From Gammaproteobacteria bacterium (GTDB lineage Bacteria; Pseudomonadota; Gammaproteobacteria; Granulosicoccales; Granulosicoccaceae): a stretch of DNA of 6,244 nucleotides. A program made the position numbers and the translations under genes. Shown piece after piece: positions 1 to 5,546 of the stretch. Where the stretch lies: assembly GCA_020444765.1 (NCBI GenBank), contig JAGRHW010000216.1, positions 1 to 6,244 on the forward strand, written 5' to 3'. The stretch's first letter is position 1, and the number at the start of each line of letters is the position of its first letter. The notes under the pieces are model-generated. The model was given only the letters and a program-made list of their open reading frames with translations, ran no database searches and had not been told where the DNA came from.

Positions 1-323
1 AGCTTGAAACGCATGGCACTGATCCGCTGAAGAGCGATACGGATGCTGACACCCTGTTCGACGGTGATGAAGTCAAAACCTATTTGACCGACCCGCTGCA
101 AGCCGATAGCGATAATGACGGCATTGAAGACGGTACCGAAATCAGCAAGGGAACAGACCCGAACGACCCCGCCGACCCAGGTGAAACCGGTGAAGCCAAT
201 GGTTCGACTGGTAGCGAAACCGGGCAGGAAAAATCCTCCGGCGGCGGAGGAAGTTTGAATCTTTTCCTGGCCGGTGTGTTGCTGCTTGTCCGTTTTGCAC
301 GCAAACGTGCCGGACGCGCCTGA
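1..323 (+). CDS. C-terminal part of a secreted/surface protein with TSP3-like calcium-binding repeats and a GlyGly-CTERM tail
   Basis: The open frame enters from the left edge (first complete codon at 3) and ends at TGA 321-323, so the true start lies outside the window; the TTG at 84 is internal. About 106 residues are visible. The first half repeats the pattern TDPL..DSD.D...DG.E (for example GTDPLKSDTDAD, then TDPLQADSDNDGIEDGTE). This is the Asp-rich signature of bacterial thrombospondin type 3 repeats, which bind calcium. A low-complexity Gly/Ser/Thr/Glu linker follows. The last ~28 residues hold SGGGGSLN, a hydrophobic stretch (LFLAGVLLLV) and a basic end (RFARKRAGRA). That three-part layout is the GlyGly-CTERM sorting signal, which in characterised systems is cut by a rhomboid-like rhombosortase, often after type II secretion. 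I infer a cell-surface or released protein. The enzymatic or adhesive part is upstream and unseen, so the specific function is unknown. Confidence 0.88.
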   Translation, partial: LETHGTDPLKSDTDADTLFDGDEVKTYLTDPLQADSDNDGIEDGTEISKGTDPNDPADPGETGEANGSTGSETGQEKSSGGGGSLNLFLAGVLLLVRFARKRAGRA

Positions 324-335
324 TTATTTTTCCAG

Positions 336-363
336 ATACACCCCGAAACCCGGGGTGTATTTT
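336..363 (+). terminator. Rho-independent terminator after the GlyGly-CTERM gene
   Basis: A perfect 10-bp stem (ATACACCCCG / CGGGGTGTAT) closes a 5-nt AAACC loop and is followed by TTT (four Ts counting the last stem base). It begins 12 nt after the stop codon of the upstream gene. The T-tract is short, but the stem is strong and well placed. Confidence 0.85.
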
Positions 364-785
364 CCGGCAAAACCATCGGTCTGGCGGTAAACAATAAACC
401 GTCATACCATCATCCCTGTGCTGCTGAAACCTTCCTTTTTCCTCGTGTAGCAGCAAGACTGCCGGCCGGACATCCGCTTCCGTGGGGTTAATAATATCGT
501 GAGCGAAACCTGCTCGTGCACATTCCCGCCGACAATTCCGAAGCCTCGACTCGTCAATCCGCGCCCATGTTCTTGCCGAGCAGTCAGACGGACTTTTAAC
601 CCGGTTCGGACGTCCACAGGCTACAATACAAACCACTAAGAGAATCACGGGTATTTTTACAGGCCACCGGAAGAACGTTGCAGGTTTCGCTGTGCGGATT
701 TGTTTCGAAGCCGGAAGGTCGCGGAAATATCATGGCTTGGCGTTTCGTGCCGGACGCGGAGTCTGCCGGAAGCAACAGGATTATC
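364..785. other. Long intergenic region without a supported gene
   Basis: This stretch lies between the terminator at 336-363 and the BenE start. No frame shows a protein-like composition with a ribosome binding site. The minus-strand open frames run into the GlyGly-CTERM gene and its terminator and look like shadows. There is a 7-bp inverted repeat, TGCTGCT (419-425) with AGCAGCA (449-455), spaced 23 nt. TACAAT at 622-627 could be a -10 element for benE but has no convincing -35 partner. The benE frame is open leftward to a TTG at 678 and has an ATG at 732, but this extension does not resemble the family. Confidence 0.55.
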
Positions 786-1943
786 ATGCTGCAATTGTTC
801 AATATATCGCATTTTTCCGCCGGCTTTATCGCCGTTTTGGTCGGTTATACCAGTTCGGTGGCCATCATACTGCAGGCCGCTGATGCGGTGGGCGCGAGCG
901 CGGCGCAAAAGAGTTCATGGCTTTGGGCGCTCGGTCTTGGCATGTCCGTCAGTACCATTGCTTTGTCGCTGCGCTATAAAAAGCCGGTCTTGACGGCCTG
1001 GTCGACGCCGGGTGCGGCCTTGCTCGTCAGTGGGCTGTCGGGGTTGACGATCGAGCAGGCGATCGGCGCCTTTCTGTTTTCCTCGGTATTGATTACGGTC
1101 GCGGGGTTCAGCGGCGGTTTTGCGAAAATCATGCACGCCATTCCGCACTCACTGGCCTCGGCCATGCTGGCGGGCGTGCTGCTTCCGTTCGGTCTCAAGG
1201 TGTTTGGCGCACTGGAGAGCCAGTTTACCTTGGTCGCGGTGATGCTGCTGGTCTATCTGTCCGGCAGACGCTTGTTTCCGCGTTATGCGATCCCGCTGGT
1301 ATTGTTGAGCGGCTTGCTGGTTGCGGGGCTGCAGCAGTCACTGCATGTCGATGCGCTTGACTGGCAACTGGCAAAACCGGTCTGGGTAACGCCGGCGTTT
1401 TCTTGGCAGGCACTGCTGGGTGTCGGTCTGCCGCTGTTTATTGTTACCATGGCCTCGCAAAATGTGCCGGGTCTGGCAACGCTGAGCGCCAACGGTTATA
1501 GCGTGCCGGTCTCACCGTTGATCGGCTGGACCGGTTTGACCGGGCTTGCCTTGGCGCCGTTCGGCGGTTTCGCGTTTAATCTGGCGGCCATTACCGCGGC
1601 GATCTGCCAGGGCGAGGAAGCTGATCCCGATCCGCGTCAGCGTTATCTGGCGGCGATCTGGGCCGGTTTGTTTTATGCGCTGACCGGCGCGTTTGCGGCG
1701 AGTGTCGTCGGTTTGTTCGCCGCATTTCCCGAAGAACTGGTGTTTGCGATTGCGGGTCTGGCACTGCTGGGTACGATCGGCAACTCCCTGGCCGACAGTC
1801 TGTCCGGGCACGACGACCGCGAAGCCGCCTTGCTGACGTTTATGATCACCGCTTCCGGTCTGTCGCTGTTCGGTATCGGCAGCGCGTTCTGGGGGCTGGT
1901 GGTCGGGGGCGCGGTCTGGATGATCCGCTCGAAAAACCGCTGA
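786..1943 (+). CDS. benE: BenE-family transporter (benzoate/H+ symporter type)
   Basis: Predicted inner-membrane secondary transporter of 385 residues, the usual size for the BenE family (TC 2.A.46, benzoate:H+ symporters; E. coli YdcO is a member). The protein is almost wholly hydrophobic with about a dozen membrane spans. It carries family landmarks in order: FSAGFIAVLVGYTSS at 10-24, AWSTPGAALL at 71-80, the segment ASQNVPGLATLSANGY at 223-238, and GGFAFNLAAITAAICQGEE at 260-278 followed by ADPDPRQRY. I chose ATG 786 because homologues start close to this N-terminal sequence and AGGA (777-780) sits 5 nt upstream; the frame extends upstream to TTG 678, but those 36 residues are not family-like. 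No benzoate-degradation genes are adjacent, so the substrate is uncertain. The gene appears monocistronic, with the terminator at 2019-2049 downstream. Confidence 0.92.
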   Translation: MLQLFNISHFSAGFIAVLVGYTSSVAIILQAADAVGASAAQKSSWLWALGLGMSVSTIALSLRYKKPVLTAWSTPGAALLVSGLSGLTIEQAIGAFLFSSVLITVAGFSGGFAKIMHAIPHSLASAMLAGVLLPFGLKVFGALESQFTLVAVMLLVYLSGRRLFPRYAIPLVLLSGLLVAGLQQSLHVDALDWQLAKPVWVTPAFSWQALLGVGLPLFIVTMASQNVPGLATLSANGYSVPVSPLIGWTGLTGLALAPFGGFAFNLAAITAAICQGEEADPDPRQRYLAAIWAGLFYALTGAFAASVVGLFAAFPEELVFAIAGLALLGTIGNSLADSLSGHDDREAALLTFMITASGLSLFGIGSAFWGLVVGGAVWMIRSKNR

Positions 1944-1975
1944 TACCTTCACAGGCGTGCCCGCCGGGTCCGGGA

Positions 1976-2005
1976 TTCGGAACTTAAGCCCAGACTCGCT
2001 ATAAT
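1976..2005 (+). promoter_or_regulatory. Putative sigma-70 promoter for the yedI-like gene
   Basis: TATAAT at 2000-2005 matches the -10 consensus perfectly. The best -35 candidate is weak (TTCGGA, 1976-1981, 18-nt spacer). Transcription would begin near 2012-2014, only 5-7 nt before the terminator hairpin at 2019-2049 and about 70 nt before the yedI-like start. Confidence 0.5.
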
Positions 2006-2018
2006 CCATCTTGACCGG

Positions 2019-2049
2019 GCAGGTCGCCATGCGGCGTCTTGCTTTTTTT
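2019..2049 (+). terminator. Intrinsic terminator hairpin between benE and the yedI-like gene (possible attenuator)
   Basis: A 10-position stem (GCAGGTCGCC 2019-2028 with GGCGTCTTGC 2033-2042; one T-T mismatch and one G-T wobble) encloses the loop ATGC and is followed directly by seven Ts (2043-2049). It can end transcription from benE. It also lies downstream of the TATAAT at 2000-2005, so it may attenuate transcripts of the next gene. Confidence 0.75.
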
Positions 2050-2081
2050 ATGCAGTTCCGGACAGGCAAAGAGAGAAAACC

Positions 2082-3029
2082 ATGGCGGGAGCGAGCCTCT
2101 TAGCGTTACTTGATGACATCGCATCGGTGCTGGACGATGTGGCAACCATGACCAAGGTCGCGGCGAAAAAAACCGCCGGTGTGCTCGGTGATGACCTGGC
2201 GTTGAATGCCGAACAGGTCTCCGGCGTGCGTGCCGAGCGGGAAATCCCGGTGGTCTGGGCGGTCGCCAAAGGCTCGATGAAGAACAAATTTATCCTGGTG
2301 CCGGCTGCCTTGCTGATCAGCGCTGTCGCGCCCTGGTTGATCACGCCGATGCTGATGATCGGTGGCGCGTTTCTGTGTTACGAAGGGTTCGAAAAGCTCG
2401 CGCACAAGTTTCTGCACGACAAGGCCGAGGACGAAGCCCATCAACAGGAGTTGAAAGAAGCGCTGCTGGACCCTGAGGTTAATCTGGTGGACGTCGAGAA
2501 GGAAAAGATCAAGGGCGCCATCCGCACCGACTTTATTCTGTCGGCCGAAATTATCGTGATTGCGCTCGGTACCGTCGCCGAGTCGGAATTTGTCACGCGT
2601 TTTGCGGTGGTTGCGGGTATAGCGATTCTGATCACAATCGGCGTTTACGGGCTGGTCGCTGGAATCGTCAAGATGGATGATGCCGGCTTGTATCTCAGCA
2701 AGCTGGACGGGCAGAGCGGCTTTGCAAGCCTGCGTCGCTGGCTTGGCCGGACATTACTGCAAGCCGCGCCCCTGTTGATGAAAGCCCTCGCGGTGATCGG
2801 CACGGCGGCGATGTTCATGGTCGGCGGCGGAATCCTTGCCCATGGCATTCCCGGCGGCGAAGCGTTTGTCCACGATCTGGCGCACTCGGTCAAGGATGTA
2901 CCGGTACTCGGCAGCCTGGAATTTATCCTGCCGACGCTGATCACGGCTGTCGGCGGGATTATCGCCGGCGCAATTCTCGTTCCGCTGGTCAGCGGTGTTC
3001 TTAAATTGTTTGGCAAGCCGGCGCACTAG
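2082..3029 (+). CDS. yedI: DUF808 family inner-membrane protein, YedI-like
   Basis: A 315-residue membrane protein of the DUF808 family, whose E. coli member is YedI (about 305 residues). The N-terminus is strongly conserved: MAGASLLALLDDIASVLDD, then AAKKTAGVLGDDLALNAEQVSG and REIPVVWAVAKGS. Hydrophobic spans follow at roughly residues 68-98 (one or two spans with PWLITPMLMIGGAFLCYEG), 150-170, 173-200, 235-258 and 283-312. A charged cytoplasm-type stretch rich in Glu, Asp and Lys lies at about 105-145. ATG 2082 is supported by the family start and by the purine-rich AGAGA (2070-2074) upstream. The biochemical role of DUF808 proteins is not established, so I assign family only. It has its own promoter/hairpin leader upstream and a terminator at 3072-3112, so it is probably transcribed alone. 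Confidence 0.93.
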   Translation: MAGASLLALLDDIASVLDDVATMTKVAAKKTAGVLGDDLALNAEQVSGVRAEREIPVVWAVAKGSMKNKFILVPAALLISAVAPWLITPMLMIGGAFLCYEGFEKLAHKFLHDKAEDEAHQQELKEALLDPEVNLVDVEKEKIKGAIRTDFILSAEIIVIALGTVAESEFVTRFAVVAGIAILITIGVYGLVAGIVKMDDAGLYLSKLDGQSGFASLRRWLGRTLLQAAPLLMKALAVIGTAAMFMVGGGILAHGIPGGEAFVHDLAHSVKDVPVLGSLEFILPTLITAVGGIIAGAILVPLVSGVLKLFGKPAH

Positions 3030-3071
3030 CTTTGCTTTAAAAAGAAAGCTTCCTTTCAGATGCAATAAAAC

Positions 3072-3112
3072 AAGCCAGGTACATGGTCAGGTGCGCCTGC
3101 CGCTGGTTTTTT
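3072..3112 (+). terminator. Probable branched terminator after the yedI-like gene
   Basis: The outer stem AAGCCAG (3072-3078) pairs with CTGGTTT (3103-3109, one G-T wobble) around an inner hairpin CAGG-TGCG-CCTG (3088-3099). A run of six Ts (3107-3112) follows and partly overlaps the outer stem. It starts 43 nt past the stop codon. The broken stem makes it weaker than the other terminators in the window. Confidence 0.5.
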
Positions 3113-3119
3113 CTTCCTG

Positions 3120-3160
3120 TTGACAATTTTTTCTGGAAATTTTCCATCTTCGTCTAAACT
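3120..3160 (+). promoter_or_regulatory. Promoter region of the small-protein / J-domain-PilZ operon
   Basis: A perfect TTGACA (3120-3125) overlaps the end of the upstream terminator. The -10 at normal spacing is poor (TTCCAT, 3142-3147, 16-nt spacer). An alternative -10, TAAACT (3155-3160), lies too far from TTGACA to use it. It would need the weak TTCTGG (3131-3136, 18-nt spacer) or a different sigma factor. An 11-nt odd palindrome, GGAAATTTTCC (3135-3145), lies in between and could be an operator. Confidence 0.4.
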
Positions 3161-3303
3161 TATTACAGATAGGCAAGGAGATTGCCGGGTCGAAAGTTTT
3201 GACGGAGAAGGTATGCCGACTTTCGGGTGCGTATTGCGGAGTCGAACGTGGTTACGCCGTGACCGGTGGTCTCCAGTAATTCATGGTAGCGCAGGAGTAG
3301 AAA
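3161..3303 (+). promoter_or_regulatory. Candidate structured 5' leader RNA upstream of the small membrane protein
   Basis: About 140 nt between the promoter region and the first ATG hold several possible helices: GGCAA-GGAGA-TTGCC (3172-3186); CGAAAGT (3191-3197) with ACTTTCG (3219-3225); GGTTAC-GCC-GTGACC (3250-3264), possibly enclosed by GGAG (3238-3241) and CTCC (3271-3274). Bases 3189-3197 can instead form a local hairpin, GTCGAA/TTTGAC, ending at 3203, which excludes the 3219-3225 pairing. I looked for the conserved elements of GEMM (c-di-GMP), TPP and cobalamin riboswitches and did not find them. No convincing protein frame fills the region. The regulatory role is inferred. Confidence 0.35.
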
Positions 3304-3462
3304 ATGAATCCTCAGCAAGTCGTAAGTCTCACTGATTTAAACGCTCCGGCATTGACGGCGGCGTTTTCGGCGCCGGTGCTGGTTTTTCTTGGCTCGCTGG
3401 TTCTGACTTTTGCGCTTATTGTTTTGATAATGATTCGGGAAAAACACAGCTTTGACACCTGA
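3304..3462 (+). CDS. Small single-span membrane protein (52 aa)
   Basis: ATG 3304 to TGA 3460-3462 encodes 52 residues, and AGGAG at 3293-3297 is placed ideally (6 nt) before the ATG. The N-terminal ~20 residues are polar to mildly hydrophobic (MNPQQVVSLTDLNAPALTAA). One uninterrupted hydrophobic span runs from about residue 24 to 44 (PVLVFLGSLVLTFALIV, then LIMI). A short charged tail, REKHSFDT, ends the protein. The basic residues after the span suggest the C-terminus is cytoplasmic. No family is recognised. It lies 48 nt upstream of the J-domain/PilZ gene on the same strand with no terminator between, so the two are probably co-transcribed. I infer, without proof, that it may be a membrane partner of that protein. 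It is short enough that automated gene calling may miss it. Confidence 0.75.
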   Translation: MNPQQVVSLTDLNAPALTAAFSAPVLVFLGSLVLTFALIVLIMIREKHSFDT

Positions 3463-3510
3463 AGATTCACTGTCGCTGAGCAGGCGATAAGCAATCAGGA
3501 AAGCCCGGGT

Positions 3511-4257
3511 ATGCAAAACAAAAGGAATTTCTACCGCTTGCTGCATGTGCAGTTCGATGCGCCGGATGCAGTGATCAAGGCGAGCTATCGCAGCATGATG
3601 CAAAAACTCAAAATGCACCCGGATCTCGGTGGCGATGAAGCTACCGCCAAGTTATTGAACGAAGCGCTGGAGACCCTGCTCGATCCGCAAAAGCGTGCCC
3701 GCTATGACAAGAGTCTGTCGGAACGACCGTTCAGAGGGAAAGATACTTCTGGTCAGGTTCGGGCGGACAGCCCGGCGCCATCGGCCGCCGACGAGCGAAA
3801 ACAGAACAATCCCGCCACTGCGCAGAACTGCCTGATTTGCGGTAGCCCTTATTTTCCTGCATCGGCGGATAATTCTGTCTGGCAGATCGAGGATCGTTGC
3901 CGTTGTTGTTCTTCACCGTTGCGTGCGCCGGATGCGTTTCGGACCAGCGACGCCGCGGAGCTTCGCCAGCTCGACAGAATGGCCTGCAGGGCCGAGACGG
4001 CAGTCCGTGCGACCTGGCCGGACGGGCGGTTCATCGCGGTCGAATTACTGGATTTCTCCCTGCGTGGCGTGGGTTTGCGAGTGCCTGAAGCGCTGGCGGC
4101 CGGGCAAGTGGTTTATGTAAAGTCGCGCATCTTTGATGCCGTCGCGGTCGTGGCCCATTGCCACGAGGAAGCAGGCGGCAAGTGGACGGCGGGCCTGCAG
4201 TTCCATACCCTGCATCTGCAATCACAGCCCGGGGATTTGCTTGAGGTTTCCTGTTAG
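3511..4257 (+). CDS. J-domain / zinc-ribbon / PilZ fusion protein
   Basis: A 248-residue cytoplasmic protein made of three parts. Residues 5-70 are a J domain: NFYRLLHV start, the diagnostic HPD at 36-38, LGGD, and the helix IV end RARYDKSL. J domains stimulate the ATPase of Hsp70 (DnaK). A polar linker (about 72-104) leads to a four-cysteine, zinc-ribbon-like segment: CLIC at 107-110 and C130/C132/C133. Residues ~151-248 look like a PilZ domain, which binds c-di-GMP: it has RMACR (156-160, the RxxxR motif) and DFSLRG (181-186, the [D/N]xSxxG motif), followed by a beta-rich stretch ending in WTAGLQF. Both ligand motifs are intact. ATG 3511 starts the J domain directly; AGGA at 3497-3500 is 10 nt upstream. 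The end is 21 nt from the convergent DsrE-like gene, with no terminator seen between. I infer a c-di-GMP-responsive co-chaperone; the client is unknown. Confidence 0.88.
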   Translation: MQNKRNFYRLLHVQFDAPDAVIKASYRSMMQKLKMHPDLGGDEATAKLLNEALETLLDPQKRARYDKSLSERPFRGKDTSGQVRADSPAPSAADERKQNNPATAQNCLICGSPYFPASADNSVWQIEDRCRCCSSPLRAPDAFRTSDAAELRQLDRMACRAETAVRATWPDGRFIAVELLDFSLRGVGLRVPEALAAGQVVYVKSRIFDAVAVVAHCHEEAGGKWTAGLQFHTLHLQSQPGDLLEVSC

Positions 4258-4278
4258 GCGCCGAATTTGTAGCGGATG

Positions 4279-4725
4279 TCAGGGTCGCAGGTAGGCGTAT
4301 CCCTGTTCCTGCAGTTCCATAATTCTCAGTACTCCAGCCTTGACCACGCCGACTCCTTCGACCAGTTCCACCGGTTTGCCGGTTCTTGCTTCAATCGTAT
4401 GCATAGTGTTGCCGCAGGCGCTGAATGTGACGTTCTGTAAAGCCAGGCTGGACACGCGTTGAGAGGTGGGGGTTTCGCCGATCAGCATGGATAATCCGGC
4501 GCCGTAGACGACAAACTCGATTTCGATATTGTCCATGCCAACCTCTTTTTGCAGGTTGACGACATTGTCCATCGCGCTGTTCTGGGTTTTTTCATCATCG
4601 GAGTTAATCTGGATCACGAGCTTGTGTTGAACGAAATCGTCAGCGAAGGCGTGAGTGCAGGCGAATAAAAGTATCAAAGCGATGAGCAACAGCGTCGGAC
4701 TGGGCAAAGGATTGAGTCGGAACAT
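4279..4725 (-). CDS. Exported DsrE/DsrF-like (COG1416-type) protein
   Basis: A 148-residue protein beginning at ATG 4725-4723. This start is preferred over the longer frame because GGAG (4737-4734 on the minus strand) lies 8 nt upstream and the next residues form a clean signal peptide: basic MFR, a hydrophobic core around residues 11-22, and a likely signal peptidase I site after AFA (26-28). LFAC at 20-23 resembles a lipobox but has Phe at -2, so lipoprotein processing is less likely. The mature part has the DsrE-like alpha/beta pattern: KLVIQINSDD at 35-44, IEIEFVVYGAGLSMLI at 67-82, NVTFSACGNTM at 98-108 with a single conserved-position Cys104, and VVKAGVLRIMELQEQGYAYLRP at the end. Cytoplasmic DsrE relatives carry sulfur on a cysteine; an exported version may handle sulfur or redox chemistry in the periplasm, which is inference. 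It is 200 nt downstream of the lipoprotein gene. Confidence 0.85.
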   Translation of the reverse strand: MFRLNPLPSPTLLLIALILLFACTHAFADDFVQHKLVIQINSDDEKTQNSAMDNVVNLQKEVGMDNIEIEFVVYGAGLSMLIGETPTSQRVSSLALQNVTFSACGNTMHTIEARTGKPVELVEGVGVVKAGVLRIMELQEQGYAYLRP

Positions 4726-4925
4726 CAGGGTATCTCCGGAGAAAGGGCTGATTGTTATTATTAGTGTGAACGGCACTCGATGGCGGGATTGATTGCTTAC
4801 GCCACGATCCATGTGAGCTTAACTTTGCCAATCTTTTGCTACAAACGATATATTCCAGAAGGCGTGTGGCGGCAAGACCATCGGTTTCGACGGTCGATCC
4901 CGGCGTGAAATCAACAAACCGGCCG

Positions 4926-5546
4926 TTAGAAAAACCGGGTTACGCGGGCAATCTGGTGGCCGTTGTTATCCATATAGGATTCGTGAAAAACCTCGATACC
5001 GGCCTGATTGAAGCGTACATCGCCGTTGCTGATCAGATGACGATTGTCCTCATTGAGTCGATAAAGTTTGTAACTCCAGGTGCGGCCGTCGAAGCTGCCT
5101 TCCCGGACATAGGCGTTTTCGAAACCATATGGATCGGTATACTGGAACTCACATTCGCCAATCACGCGAAAACAGTTATGCGGACTCCAGGTTGCCGTGC
5201 TCAGTGACTGTTCGTAGCGAACCATCGCGCCATGTTCGTTAAACCATTGTGTCTGCCAGGGGTCGCCGTCGGTGTTACTGTCACGGAACAGGTCCCAGCG
5301 ATAAAGCCCGTCCTCTTCGCCCTTGTAGACCCAGACAATATTCCGGGTGAGGCCGGAGCCGTTGATTTCCTGCAGAAAGGAGTAACCGGGATCGAGGTTC
5401 TGAAACGGTGACATGATACTGGCTGACAGGCTTGCGGGTTTCCGAGGCGCGTTGCCGGCGCAGGCTTGAAGCAGCAGAATCGACAGCGCCATCGCGGCAA
5501 GTTTGAGTGCGGACGTGTGTCTACACAGCGTGTTTTTCAAATTCAT
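4926..5546 (-). CDS. Putative outer-membrane lipoprotein of unknown function
   Basis: 206 residues, ATG 5546-5544, with GGGGAG (5559-5554 on the minus strand) 7 nt upstream, a strong ribosome binding site. The N-terminus is a lipoprotein signal: basic residues up to K15, hydrophobic AAMALSILL, and the lipobox LQAC with Cys29 as the acylated residue. The following Ala is compatible with Lol sorting to the outer membrane. The mature part is rich in Trp, Tyr and Asp/Asn, with alternating polar and aromatic stretches (YRWDLFRDSNTDGDPWQTQW around 82-101, WSYKLYRL, HLISNGDVRFNQAGIEVF) that suggest a beta-sheet fold. C125 and C132 (C-x6-C) could form a disulfide. I recognise no family. The same-strand DsrE-like gene lies 200 nt downstream, too far for certain co-transcription. 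Confidence 0.8.
   Translation of the reverse strand: MNLKNTLCRHTSALKLAAMALSILLLQACAGNAPRKPASLSASIMSPFQNLDPGYSFLQEINGSGLTRNIVWVYKGEEDGLYRWDLFRDSNTDGDPWQTQWFNEHGAMVRYEQSLSTATWSPHNCFRVIGECEFQYTDPYGFENAYVREGSFDGRTWSYKLYRLNEDNRHLISNGDVRFNQAGIEVFHESYMDNNGHQIARVTRFF

Noticed and set aside
366..383. Short repeat: GGCAAAACCATCGGTCT (366-382) resembles GGCAAGACCATCGGTTT at 4871-4887
   Set aside because: 15 of 17 matches in a 6-kb window is close to chance expectation, and the flanks do not align.
142..648. 168-codon minus-strand open frame with a lipoprotein-like start (MILLVVCIVAC)
   Set aside because: It runs through the terminator at 336-363 and antisense to the GlyGly-CTERM gene; the rest is Arg/His-rich shadow sequence and no ribosome binding site supports it.
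678..785. N-terminal extension of the BenE frame from TTG 678 or ATG 732
   Set aside because: The extra 36 residues are not hydrophobic or family-like, while ATG 786 has a ribosome binding site and the standard BenE N-terminus and length.
1512..2069. 185-codon minus-strand frame antisense to benE
   Set aside because: Composition is Arg/Gln/Asp-rich shadow of a GC-rich membrane protein gene, with no start signal or recognisable domain.
3161..3303. GEMM c-di-GMP riboswitch ahead of the PilZ-containing gene
   Set aside because: Tempting from context, but the conserved GEMM-I sequence blocks and tetraloop/receptor pair are not present.
3120..3335. 71-codon plus-strand frame starting TTG in the leader region
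   Set aside because: It starts inside the TTGACA promoter element, has no ribosome binding site, and overlaps the better-supported small protein at 3304 in another frame.
4726..4812. 29-residue N-terminal extension of the DsrE-like protein
   Set aside because: The extension would bury the signal peptide, and ATG 4725 has a well-placed GGAG.
4836..5207. 123-codon plus-strand frame
   Set aside because: Mostly antisense to the lipoprotein gene, which has a clear signal peptide and ribosome binding site; this frame has neither.
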